Shown: positions 1-7,838, numbered from the stretch's first letter. The stretch is DNA of 8,399 nt from Gemmatimonas sp. UBA2094 (GCA_002331565.1 DCZC01000177.1:32993-41391); one strand, 5' to 3'. Translations and numbers: made by a program. Notes: generated by a model from the letters alone, not told the origin.

Positions 1-1
1 C

Positions 2-1954
<1,953 letters not shown>

Positions 1955-1969
1955 CCGCGTAACCACTCA

Positions 1970-2063
1970 CCGCGGAAACAGGCGGATATGGCAGAAGGGC
2001 GCGGATTCATCGGATTACACTGATGGATCCGCGCCCTTCCGTTCTATCCGCATCCTTCCGCGG
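1970..2063. terminator. Long imperfect inverted repeat, probable bidirectional terminator
   Basis: The 42-base arms 1970-2011 and 2022-2063 are symmetric about one centre (every paired position sums to 4033) with no insertion or deletion. The inner part pairs 1994-2011 with 2022-2039: 13 base pairs, one U-G wobble, then 4 more pairs around a 10-base loop. Outside it, 1982-1988 pairs with 2045-2051 and 1970-1977 with 2056-2063, separated by mismatched internal loops. It begins 15 bases after the katG stop and ends 15 bases before the stop of the convergent creatininase-fold gene, so it can serve both. Neither direction has a clean U-run after the stem, so an intrinsic terminator is inferred from position and stem strength. 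Confidence 0.7.
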
Positions 2064-2078
2064 ACAATATCCGCAAGG

Positions 2079-2900
2079 CTACGGCGACTGCGCCGCTTTG
2101 AACTGCTTGATCGCCGCGTTGACCTTGAAATCGATGGCGATCTTGCCGATCTCCACACTCGCCTTGGTGGGATCCCCCTGCACACCCGCGTCGGGGCTGC
2201 CGCCGTTGGGCGCGAGCTTGTCCTTGCGGATGCCCTGCGCAAACACGTACAGCAGCTGCGACGTGTCGCTGGTGCCGGCGTGCGAGCCCACCACCTGTTC
2301 GCTCCAGCCGTAGGTCTTGTTGAGGTAGTCGCGAATGAGAATGCGCCCCTGCTCGTAGTAGTCGGTGATGGCGTGCACGCGCACGCCGCCGCCCCACTCC
2401 GCATTGAGAGCCTTCGCGATGTTGGTCATGCCGCGCTGATTCGGGCCACTGTCACCGATGAGAATGATGTCGGTGAAGCCGTGCACCTTGAGGGAGCGCA
2501 CGGCGGCATCGAGCACCTTCTCGTACGCCGGGTCGGGGAGAGAGATCACCCCCGGCTTGTCACCCCAGCCCGGGCGATTGTAATCGCCCTCCGGCACGTA
2601 CTGCAGCGTGGGCGCGACCAGCGCATTGCCCAGGCGCTGTGCGAGCACGCCAGCCGAGAAGGTGACGATGTAGTTGTGCTTGCCCATCACCATGTGCGGC
2701 CCGTTCTGCTCCGTGCCACCGGTGGGGATGATCGCGACCTTCTTGCCGCCGGCAATGGCGTCGCGGATCTCCGTCCACGTCATCGATTCCATGTACGGCG
2801 CCGCATACGGATCGGGACGGTCCTGCGCGAGGAGCGGCGAGGCGAGCAGCAGCGACGACAGCGTCGCCGTGCGCAGCGCCCGATGCATGATCGACGTCAT
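2079..2900 (-). CDS. Secreted creatininase-fold protein, downstream paralogue
   Basis: Creatininase family (creatinine amidohydrolase fold), 273 residues. The family contains metal-dependent amidohydrolases; the substrate here is unknown. Residues 1-25 look like a signal peptide (Arg7/Arg10, hydrophobic TLSSLLLASPLLA), so the protein is expected outside the cytoplasm. Family landmarks are MTWTEIRD (40-47), GGTEQNGPHM (61-70), a GDSGPNQRGM stretch (149-158) and GSHAGTSDTS (205-214). Compared by eye with canonical family motifs, Glu64 is kept but the next ligand His is Asn66, the following Asp is His75, the His of NGHGGN is Ser151, and the Glu of HAGxxETS is Asp212. The start is uncertain: ATG at 2900 shares one base with the upstream stop (TGATG), and a GTG at 2903 overlaps it by four. 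A GGGAGG at 2910-2915 lies 9 or 6 bases upstream of these. Translation is probably coupled to the upstream paralogue. It ends with TAG next to the long inverted repeat. Confidence 0.88.
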   Translation of the reverse strand: MTSIMHRALRTATLSSLLLASPLLAQDRPDPYAAPYMESMTWTEIRDAIAGGKKVAIIPTGGTEQNGPHMVMGKHNYIVTFSAGVLAQRLGNALVAPTLQYVPEGDYNRPGWGDKPGVISLPDPAYEKVLDAAVRSLKVHGFTDIILIGDSGPNQRGMTNIAKALNAEWGGGVRVHAITDYYEQGRILIRDYLNKTYGWSEQVVGSHAGTSDTSQLLYVFAQGIRKDKLAPNGGSPDAGVQGDPTKASVEIGKIAIDFKVNAAIKQFKAAQSP

Positions 2901-3727
2901 CACTTGTTTCCTCCCGCCCGCAGGGTGCGAATCTGATTGAGTGCGTTGTCGATCTTGATCTTCAGCAGTTCGGCGCCGAGTTCAGCACTCGCCTTGGTGG
3001 GGTCGCCGCTCACACCACTGTCCGGCGCGCCGCCGTTGCGGGCGAGCCGCTCCTTGCGCACCAGCTTGGGATTCACGTACAGCAGCTCCGACGTATCGAG
3101 CATGCCCGCATGGCTGCCGATATCCTCGTCGGTGTAACCGCGGCCGCGCAGCATCACGCGCATGTCTTCGCCGGCCTTGGTGTAGTAGTCGCCGATGAAC
3201 AGGGCGCGTGCGCTGCCGCCCCACTCGGCGTTGAGCTGCTCGGCCGCCTTCTGCATGCCGCGCTGATTGCCACCGCTGTCGCCGATGTAGATGATCTGCG
3301 TGAATCCGCCGTTCTTGAGCGAGCGCGCGGCGTGCACCAGCAGCTCCACGAAGCGGTCTTCGGGCAGCGTGATGGAACCGGGCTTGGCCATGTGTCCGCG
3401 CAACGGGGCGTCCCAGCTGCCTTCGGGCACGTAGGTGAGGATGGGAGCAACGAGCGCATCCCCCAGCGTGCGCGCGATGCGCTCGGTGGTGTGCGTGAGC
3501 ACCCACTTGTGCTCACCATCCACCATGTGTGGACCCTTCTGCTCCTGACCGGCGGTGCCGATGATCACGGAACGCGTGCCCGCCTGCATGCGGTCGCGGA
3601 TTTCCGTCCAGGTGAGTTCGTCGATGAAGACGGGGGCGTTGCGCTGCGCGGTCGCGGTGACCGGCATGGCAAGTACGAGAGAAACCGTTGCCGATAGGAG
3701 CAACGACTGACGACGGGCGTGACGCAT
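2900..3727 (-). CDS. Secreted creatininase-fold protein, upstream paralogue
   Basis: Second member of the creatininase-fold pair, 275 residues and nearly the same length as its downstream neighbour. They share LTWTEIRD/MTWTEIRD, GPHMV, LVAP.L.YVPEG, IGDSG.NQRGM, LNAEWGG, GSHAG..DTS.LLYV and GDPTKAS. The start chosen is the ATG at 3727 because it puts a classic signal peptide at the N-terminus: RHARR, then a hydrophobic stretch 9-24, with likely cleavage near TATAQ (24-28). The frame stays open upstream to 3871, but a longer start would bury this signal. No good Shine-Dalgarno sequence precedes the ATG. Metal-site positions are again non-canonical: Glu62 is kept, His is replaced by Lys64, Asp by His73, the His of NGHGGN by Ser151, and Glu by Asp211. 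The gene ends in the TGA overlapping the next start. Substrate unknown; the two may form a mixed oligomer, since known creatininases are oligomeric (inference). Confidence 0.88.
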   Translation of the reverse strand: MRHARRQSLLLSATVSLVLAMPVTATAQRNAPVFIDELTWTEIRDRMQAGTRSVIIGTAGQEQKGPHMVDGEHKWVLTHTTERIARTLGDALVAPILTYVPEGSWDAPLRGHMAKPGSITLPEDRFVELLVHAARSLKNGGFTQIIYIGDSGGNQRGMQKAAEQLNAEWGGSARALFIGDYYTKAGEDMRVMLRGRGYTDEDIGSHAGMLDTSELLYVNPKLVRKERLARNGGAPDSGVSGDPTKASAELGAELLKIKIDNALNQIRTLRAGGNK

Positions 3728-3799
3728 CGGGCAGCTCAGGAAGGAGGAGCGTGACGATACACTCGGCCGAGGAAGAATCGACCGCGCACGAACTTCGCT

Positions 3800-3848
3800 C
3801 GCCGTCGCGGTTAGGGCAACCAACGGGTGCGACGGCGCCCTGCAGGGC
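3800..3848. repeat. Intergenic hairpin and adjoining 12-base palindrome
   Basis: In the 193-base gap between the uppS-like stop (3921) and the creatininase-pair start (3727), CGCCGTCGC at 3800-3808 pairs perfectly with GCGACGGCG at 3829-3837. Inside it, GGTT (3809-3812) pairs with AACC (3818-3821). The perfect palindrome GCCCTGCAGGGC follows at 3837-3848. There is no U-run on either strand after the stem. It may be the 3' end structure of the uppS operon message, a leader structure of the creatininase pair, or a protein-binding site. The rest of the gap (3849-3920 and 3728-3799) shows no convincing promoter: a TATCGT-like -10 on the - strand lacks a good -35. Confidence 0.5.
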
Positions 3849-3920
3849 ACGAGTGACATGGTGGGTGGCAATCTCTCAGCACGTTACCTGACGCCCCCGC
3901 GGCAGCGAACGAGAACGCCG

Positions 3921-4607
3921 CTACGCGCTCCCCACCGGCACCGGCGCCGCGTTCAGGCCGCCGAAGCGCCGGTCGCGCCGCGCGAAATCGGCGAACACCG
4001 CATCCACATCGGCGGTTGTGAGATCGGGGAAGAGCGCGTCGATGAACGCCAACTCGGCGTACGCACACTCCCACAACAGGAAATCGGACAGCCGCCGCTC
4101 GCCACCGGTGCGCAGCAGCAAGTCCACGTTGGGGAGCAACGGATCGGCCGGCCACTCGCGGCCCTCGGCCTGCACGCGCGCAAACGCCTCCTGCAGCGCC
4201 GCCTTGCTGGAATAGTCGATGGCCACGCGCAGGTGCATACGCGTGCACTGGGCCGTACGCGCTTCGGCCTCTTCCATCTTCGCCACCAGCGCCGGGGGTA
4301 GCCGATCGCGGCGCCCGACGATGGACAGGCGGATGCCGTTCGCCCGCAACTCGGCGAGCTGGCGGTCGAGGTGTGACGCGAAGAGGTCCATGAGGAACCC
4401 CACTTCCTCGCGCGGCCGCTTCCAGTTGTCGCTCGAGAACGCGTACAGTGTGAGATGCTGCACGCCCAGCCGGGCGCAGTGCGCCACGAGTTCGCGGGCC
4501 GTCTGCGCCCCGCGCGCGTGTCCCATCCACCGCGGCCGCGCCCGCTTGGCCGCCCAACGGCCGTTGCCGTCCATGATCACGGCGAGATGCCCCGGTACGC
4601 CCTTCAT
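3921..4607 (-). CDS. uppS: cis-prenyltransferase, UppS-like, short form
   Basis: Isoprenyl transferase of the undecaprenyl-diphosphate synthase family. It condenses isopentenyl diphosphate onto an allylic diphosphate with cis geometry; canonical members make the C55 lipid carrier for cell-wall synthesis. It has 228 residues against the usual 240-260. Visible motifs are HLAVIMDGNGRWA (7-19, Asp13 being the Mg/diphosphate-binding residue), GHARGA (29-34), LYAFSSDNWKRP (54-65), RTGGERRLSDFLLW (166-179, with the Arg and Ser residues that bind isopentenyl diphosphate) and AYAELAF (182-188). Compared with the usual consensus, the segment between the IDYSSK motif (130-135) and RTGGE is short, IDYSSK stands where LNYGGR is common, and AELAF where AELYF is common. 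The start ATG overlaps the regulator stop as ATGA, so translation is coupled. The neighbourhood lacks the usual frr, cdsA or dxr, so this may be a second, specialised enzyme. Family assignment is secure; chain length of the product is not. Confidence 0.9.
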   Translation of the reverse strand: MKGVPGHLAVIMDGNGRWAAKRARPRWMGHARGAQTARELVAHCARLGVQHLTLYAFSSDNWKRPREEVGFLMDLFASHLDRQLAELRANGIRLSIVGRRDRLPPALVAKMEEAEARTAQCTRMHLRVAIDYSSKAALQEAFARVQAEGREWPADPLLPNVDLLLRTGGERRLSDFLLWECAYAELAFIDALFPDLTTADVDAVFADFARRDRRFGGLNAAPVPVGSA

Positions 4608-5002
4608 GCGCCACCGACCCGTTTGATGAGGGCTTCCATGTGCGAGAGATAGCGCTCGAGCGCCTGCCGCCCTTTGCCGGTCAATCGATACTCCGTGCGC
4701 GGCACGCGGCCGTCGAATGACTTCGTGCAGGTCACGTAACCGGCATCTTCGAGCTTGCGCGCATGCACCGACACGTTGCCATCCGATGTGTCGAGCAGAG
4801 TGCGGAGATCGGTGAAGGTGAGCGAATCATGCACGGCGAGCGCGCTCACGATCGCCAGCCGCAGGCGCTCGTGAATGAGCCGGTCGAGCGCGATGGGCAG
4901 CGCAGGGTCTCCTGTCACGGCCGTCAACGTCCGCGCCTCGGAAGGATGATCGCCGGCTGGGGGCGTTTCGGCGCGAATGGCCTGGACATGGCGCTTACCC
5001 AC
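4604..5002 (-). CDS. Winged-helix transcriptional regulator
   Basis: Small DNA-binding protein of 132 residues resembling the HTH_34/MarR-like winged-helix group. Helix 1 is around 38-56 (LDRLIHERLRLAIVSAL). FTDLRTLLD (63-71) and DGNVSVHARKLEDAGYV (74-90) form the helix-turn-helix, and the wing covers about 91-111, ending in YRLTGKGRQAL. The C-terminal helix (112-128) probably dimerises. The N-terminal 30 residues look disordered and family members often lack them. The start chosen is GTG at 5002, which has a GAGG seven bases upstream and overlaps the upstream gene by eight bases. A GTG at residue 29 is a less well supported alternative. No ligand-binding domain is visible. Being co-transcribed between the membrane protein and uppS-like gene suggests it regulates its own operon, probably through the inverted repeats at 5652-5682 (inference). 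Confidence 0.88.
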   Translation of the reverse strand: MGKRHVQAIRAETPPAGDHPSEARTLTAVTGDPALPIALDRLIHERLRLAIVSALAVHDSLTFTDLRTLLDTSDGNVSVHARKLEDAGYVTCTKSFDGRVPRTEYRLTGKGRQALERYLSHMEALIKRVGGA

Positions 5003-5627
5003 CGTGGCGCCTCGCGATGCGGACGCCGAAGCCGATCTGCAGCAGGCCGAAGCCGAGCGCCATCATGAGGTTGCCGTTGGCATGGGGGAGCAGGAGTGCG
5101 ATGACGCCGAGGGCGAGAAACCCGATGCCCATGAGCGGCACCGCGCGAATGGAATGCGCGCCGGCGGTGGTGACCCCCACGCCGTAGAGCAGCAACCAGA
5201 GCCCCGGCAGCACCCGCGACGCGACCCCGAGATCGAGCCCGGGGAGCAACGGATTGACCAGCGCGAAGGTGAGCACCGCGCCGGCGAAGACGGCGGGCCA
5301 GAACCCGAGCAGGAACTTGCGGGCCGGGAGGCTCAGCGTGACCGCGCCATCGCCGGAGACCCGCCGGCGCATCTTCTGCCACATGGTCCAGGCGCCGACA
5401 GCGGTCGCCAGCGGGGCCATCAACATCCACACGGCCAGCCACCGGGTGACGGTGGGCTGCATGGCCGCCATCGGCGCGGCCGCAAGCGCCATGGCACCCA
5501 TGCCCACCAGCCCCCACCCGGGCACGTCGGTGAACGCCGCGGCGCCCTCCATGGTCCGCCGGATGAACGACAGATCCTGCAGGGCGCGGTCGTGCAACGC
5601 AGGCGGGCGGTGGACGGGTTGAGCCAT
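4995..5627 (-). CDS. Six-helix membrane protein of unknown function
   Basis: Integral membrane protein of 210 residues with no recognised catalytic motif. A cytosolic-looking amphipathic N-terminus (ALQDLSFIRRTMEGAAAFTDVPGWG, about 15-39) leads into six predicted transmembrane helices at about 36-56, 63-83, 105-124, 138-156, 163-181 and 186-202. A basic loop with MRRR lies at 86-89, and the C-terminus is basic (RIARRHGG). From memory, the RxTME...F..VPGWG signature recurs in proteins encoded directly beside winged-helix regulators of this type, so the pair looks like a conserved module; a search would be needed to confirm. The ATG at 5627 is preferred over an in-frame TTG at 5663 because that TTG is the -35 box of an excellent promoter. 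No Shine-Dalgarno sequence precedes the ATG, which fits leaderless translation. First gene of the three-gene operon. Confidence 0.8.
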   Translation of the reverse strand: MAQPVHRPPALHDRALQDLSFIRRTMEGAAAFTDVPGWGLVGMGAMALAAAPMAAMQPTVTRWLAVWMLMAPLATAVGAWTMWQKMRRRVSGDGAVTLSLPARKFLLGFWPAVFAGAVLTFALVNPLLPGLDLGVASRVLPGLWLLLYGVGVTTAGAHSIRAVPLMGIGFLALGVIALLLPHANGNLMMALGFGLLQIGFGVRIARRHGG

Positions 5628-5663
5628 TCCGTGGAGTATCGACAGGTGGCGGTACTGCGTCAA
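5628..5663 (-). promoter_or_regulatory. Sigma70-type promoter giving a leaderless message
   Basis: On the - strand, TTGACG (5663-5658) and GATACT (5640-5635) are separated by exactly 17 bases and match the sigma70 consensus TTGACA/TATAAT at 5 and 4 positions. Only seven bases (CCACGGA) separate the -10 box from the ATG at 5627, so transcription should start at or within a base or two of the A of the start codon. The sequence upstream of the -35 (5664-5685) is AT-rich against a GC-rich background, like an UP element. It drives the membrane protein/regulator/uppS-like operon. Confidence 0.8.
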
Positions 5664-5682
5664 GTACTTTATTTTACAAAGT
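5652..5682. promoter_or_regulatory. Candidate operator: nested inverted repeats at the -35 box
   Basis: Two overlapping inverted repeats: GTACT (5652-5656), six bases, AGTAC (5663-5667), which spans the -35 hexamer; and ACTTT (5666-5670), seven bases, AAAGT (5678-5682), directly upstream of it. They also share the 8-base palindrome AAGTACTT (5662-5669). A dimeric winged-helix protein bound here would block polymerase, so autoregulation by the product of 4604-5002 is the simplest reading (inference). The site also lies in the divergent space upstream of the + strand gene at 5729. Confidence 0.5.
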
Positions 5683-5728
5683 TCAAAGGAGACGGTTCCG
5701 CGTCACGCCACTTTCACACGGGTCGATC

Positions 5729-6208
5729 ATGCCGTTCGGGCTTCGCCGAAGTCGTGCTGCCGTGCTCACCGGCCTCACGTGGGCCATCTCGTGGGCGCCT
5801 GTCGGCATCCTTGCCGCGCTGGTCGTCGACCCCACCAACCGGATGGACGAGCCGTGGCTGCTCATCTTCGCCATTCCAGGGTTCATCGGCGGGGTGCTCT
5901 TTTCGGCGGTGCTGGCCAGCCGCGCCCGCGGCCAGTCGTTGCTCGACCTCTCGCCCCGTCGCGTCGGCCTCTGGGGTGCCGCCGCCGGTCTGGTGACGGG
6001 CGCCGTCCCGTTCTTCATCGGCGAACCTGCCGGGAGCATCCCGCTTCCCCTGCTGGCCGCCACGGTGATGAGCACCGTGGGCGGACTCAGCGCGATCTCA
6101 GCCGCCGGCTCGCTCGTCCTCGCGCAGCGTGCGCAACGGCAGGCGTTGTCGGCACTCGGCGGGGAACCCCATGACGACGGCGTCACCCCTCCAACAGCGC
6201 CGCCGTGA
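5729..6208 (+). CDS. Small four-helix membrane protein of unknown function
   Basis: Hydrophobic protein of 159 residues, not recognised as a named family. Predicted transmembrane helices lie at about 10-33, 43-63, 78-97 and 104-132; the last is long enough for one long or two short helices. A positively charged N-terminus (RRSR, 6-9) and loop (RAR, 65-67) suggest a cytosolic N-terminus. The tail (140-159) is polar and Pro-rich. The ATG at 5729 is the first start in frame and has no good Shine-Dalgarno sequence. An AAAGGAG at 5685-5691 is too far upstream and has no in-frame start after it. The gene is divergent from the 5627 operon, 101 bases away. Its final 26 bases overlap the end of the convergent ankyrin gene. 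Codon pattern and lack of a better frame support it as a real gene. Confidence 0.7.
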   Translation: MPFGLRRSRAAVLTGLTWAISWAPVGILAALVVDPTNRMDEPWLLIFAIPGFIGGVLFSAVLASRARGQSLLDLSPRRVGLWGAAAGLVTGAVPFFIGEPAGSIPLPLLAATVMSTVGGLSAISAAGSLVLAQRAQRQALSALGGEPHDDGVTPPTAPP

Positions 6209-7838
6209 GTTCGAGGCCACGCTGGCGGGCCAGCGCGGCGGCCGTGCGTCCTTGCGCGTCGCGCACCGAACGGTCGGTACCGAACGCCAGCAGCAGCGTC
6301 ACCACGTCGGCCGCCGTTTCGTCGTCATCGGCGAAACAGAAGAGCGCGGTGGGCACCTCGACGCCGCGCAACAGCTCGTGCGCCAACCCGGGAGAGGCTG
6401 TGAGGACCTCCCGCAGACGATCGACCTCGCCAAGGCGGGAGAGCGCCCGCACATCGCGCGAACGCGGCGCCAGCTCGGCCGCGAGCTCCGGCTGTTTCAG
6501 CGCAATCGCCCAACTCAGCGCCGTCCCCTGAAAGCGCGGCTCCCGCCGGTCGATGTCCGCGCCCGCCTCGAGCAGTGTCAACGCCGCGGCCACGGAACCA
6601 CCCTGTACCGCCCGATGCAACGCCGTGGCCCCTTCATGGTCGGGCGCGTGCACGTCGGCGCCGAGCGACAGCAGGGTCGCCAGGAGATCGGTGCGCCCCT
6701 GCAGCGCCGCGCGATGCAGCGGCGCCGCGGTGCGGATGAGCGACGGCTGCCGATCGAGCAATCGGTGCACAGTGGCCAGGTCATCGAGCATCACGGCGGC
6801 CGCGAAGTCGAGCATGGGCGGCAGGGCCTCGCCACGCGCCCCGTGTGCCTCGAGCAGCGAGACACCATCGGCAAAGCCCGCAAGACGCGCTTCCGTGTGC
6901 ACGCGCCGCCCGGAGTAGGCGTGCAACGCATTGGCATCGGCGCCGTGTGCGAGCAGCCACTGCACCCGCGCGCGGTGACCGCGCAACACGGCGTTGCCGA
7001 GCAGATAGTCCAGCGTGTTCACCGACACGCGCCCGCTCAGCCGCTTGCCCTCGGTGGCGCGCCACTGCGCCTCGAGGCCGCGCGCTACCGAACGCGACCA
7101 CAACAGTTCCAGCCACGCCGTGTCATCGTGGTGTAGCGACGTGTTGTAGAGCAGCTGCGTGTCGAACGGATCAACGCCCTGTTCGAGCAGGAGCGCCGAG
7201 AGCGCCGGCGCCTGTGGATGAACCGGCTTCGCGCCTTCGCCGTCCCCGGCCACACCGGTGAGCAACGTGAACGCGTTCCCCCAGCCGTCATCGAACTGTG
7301 CGTGCACATCGGCGCCGGCATCGATGAGCCGCTCGGCGATGGTGACGGCGTTGCGGTCATCGAGGCGCCCGTACATCACGTGCGCGAGCGCCGTCCATCC
7401 GCGCGCCGCACACATGGCCGTCGTCAGCGCCGGCGTCTGCGTGAGTTGCCGCTCCACTTCGGCGATGTCGCCCATGGCGGCCGCCGCGAAGACGTTTTCG
7501 TGCGCAAGCTCCGGATGGCGGGCGGCCAACCGACGGGCCGCGCCGATGTCTCCCCCCCAGCCGTGCGACAGAATCACGGTGGGCCAATCGGCGCGCCCCT
7601 GACTGTCCACCGACAGATCGGCGAGATGCTCGAGTAACGCAACCCAGCTGTTCTGGCCGTACTCGCGCGCCAGCGCATGCTGGATGTCACGCAGCGTGGG
7701 CGTATCGGAAGCCTGTGGCCACGCCTCGCGCAGACGGTGCTGCGCGGCAGGGTCCTGCCGCCGGAGGCCGTGCAACCACCGCTTGGCCTCCTGCTTGAGC
7801 AGGGCAACGGTGGTGCCTGACGAAATCGGGCGCGTCAT
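6183..7838 (-). CDS. Ankyrin-repeat protein
   Basis: Protein of 551 residues built largely of ankyrin-type helix pairs, which normally mediate protein-protein contacts. No signal peptide or membrane helix is seen, so it is probably cytosolic. The N-terminal region (about 8-73: LLKQEAKRWLHGL, then ALAREYGQNSWVALLEHL) is a helical module that often precedes ankyrin repeats in soil bacteria. Degenerate repeats follow from about 85 to 230 (RLIDAGADVHA at 170-180), then WLLAHGADANALH (294-306), the clearest repeats APLHRAALQGRTDLLATLLSL.GADVHA (372-398) and TALHRAVQGGSVAAALTLLEA.GADID (405-430), and a C-terminal one at about 505-550. The middle stretch 225-285 fits the repeat pattern poorly. The ATG at 7838 is supported by a strong AAGGAG (7845-7850) six bases upstream. 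The gene appears to be single, with the helicase terminator between it and the upstream gene. The partner is unknown. Confidence 0.9.
   Translation of the reverse strand: MTRPISSGTTVALLKQEAKRWLHGLRRQDPAAQHRLREAWPQASDTPTLRDIQHALAREYGQNSWVALLEHLADLSVDSQGRADWPTVILSHGWGGDIGAARRLAARHPELAHENVFAAAAMGDIAEVERQLTQTPALTTAMCAARGWTALAHVMYGRLDDRNAVTIAERLIDAGADVHAQFDDGWGNAFTLLTGVAGDGEGAKPVHPQAPALSALLLEQGVDPFDTQLLYNTSLHHDDTAWLELLWSRSVARGLEAQWRATEGKRLSGRVSVNTLDYLLGNAVLRGHRARVQWLLAHGADANALHAYSGRRVHTEARLAGFADGVSLLEAHGARGEALPPMLDFAAAVMLDDLATVHRLLDRQPSLIRTAAPLHRAALQGRTDLLATLLSLGADVHAPDHEGATALHRAVQGGSVAAALTLLEAGADIDRREPRFQGTALSWAIALKQPELAAELAPRSRDVRALSRLGEVDRLREVLTASPGLAHELLRGVEVPTALFCFADDDETAADVVTLLLAFGTDRSVRDAQGRTAAALARQRGLELTAALLEG

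Noticed and set aside
2280..2936. 218-residue + strand open frame opposite the downstream creatininase-fold gene
   Set aside because: It is an antisense shadow: His/Arg-rich composition, no motifs, and the opposite strand carries clear family motifs and a signal peptide.
3110..3697. 195-residue + strand open frame opposite the upstream creatininase-fold gene
   Set aside because: It lies wholly antisense to a recognised gene, with composition typical of GC-rich reverse frames.
3728..3871. 48-residue N-terminal extension of the upstream creatininase-fold protein
   Set aside because: It would bury a textbook signal peptide, starts from TTG, and has low-complexity composition.
3741..3891. Possible small + strand gene starting at GTG 3751 behind AAGGAGGAG
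   Set aside because: The spacing of 3-4 bases is too short, the peptide (46 residues) has no features, and it runs antisense to the intergenic hairpin region.
3811..4614. 267-residue - strand frame overlapping the uppS-like gene
   Set aside because: It is an alternative frame of the same strand, rich in Arg, Ala and Gly with no family motifs, while the other frame has all cis-prenyltransferase motifs.
5628..5663. 12-residue N-terminal extension of the six-helix membrane protein from TTG 5663
   Set aside because: That TTG is the first half of the -35 box of the promoter, so it would not be transcribed.
5664..5728. Promoter for the + strand gene at 5729 (TATTTT at 5670 as -10)
   Set aside because: The matching -35 position (TGGCGG) is poor and the AAAGGAG at 5685 has no usable start after it.
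4977..5996. 339-residue + strand open frame
   Set aside because: It runs antisense to the membrane-protein gene, through its promoter and out of frame into the divergent gene. Composition is Arg/Gly/Pro/Glu-rich with no recognisable domain.
6129..7136. 335-residue + strand open frame opposite the ankyrin gene
   Set aside because: The ankyrin repeats are on the other strand with a strong ribosome site; this frame has no motifs.
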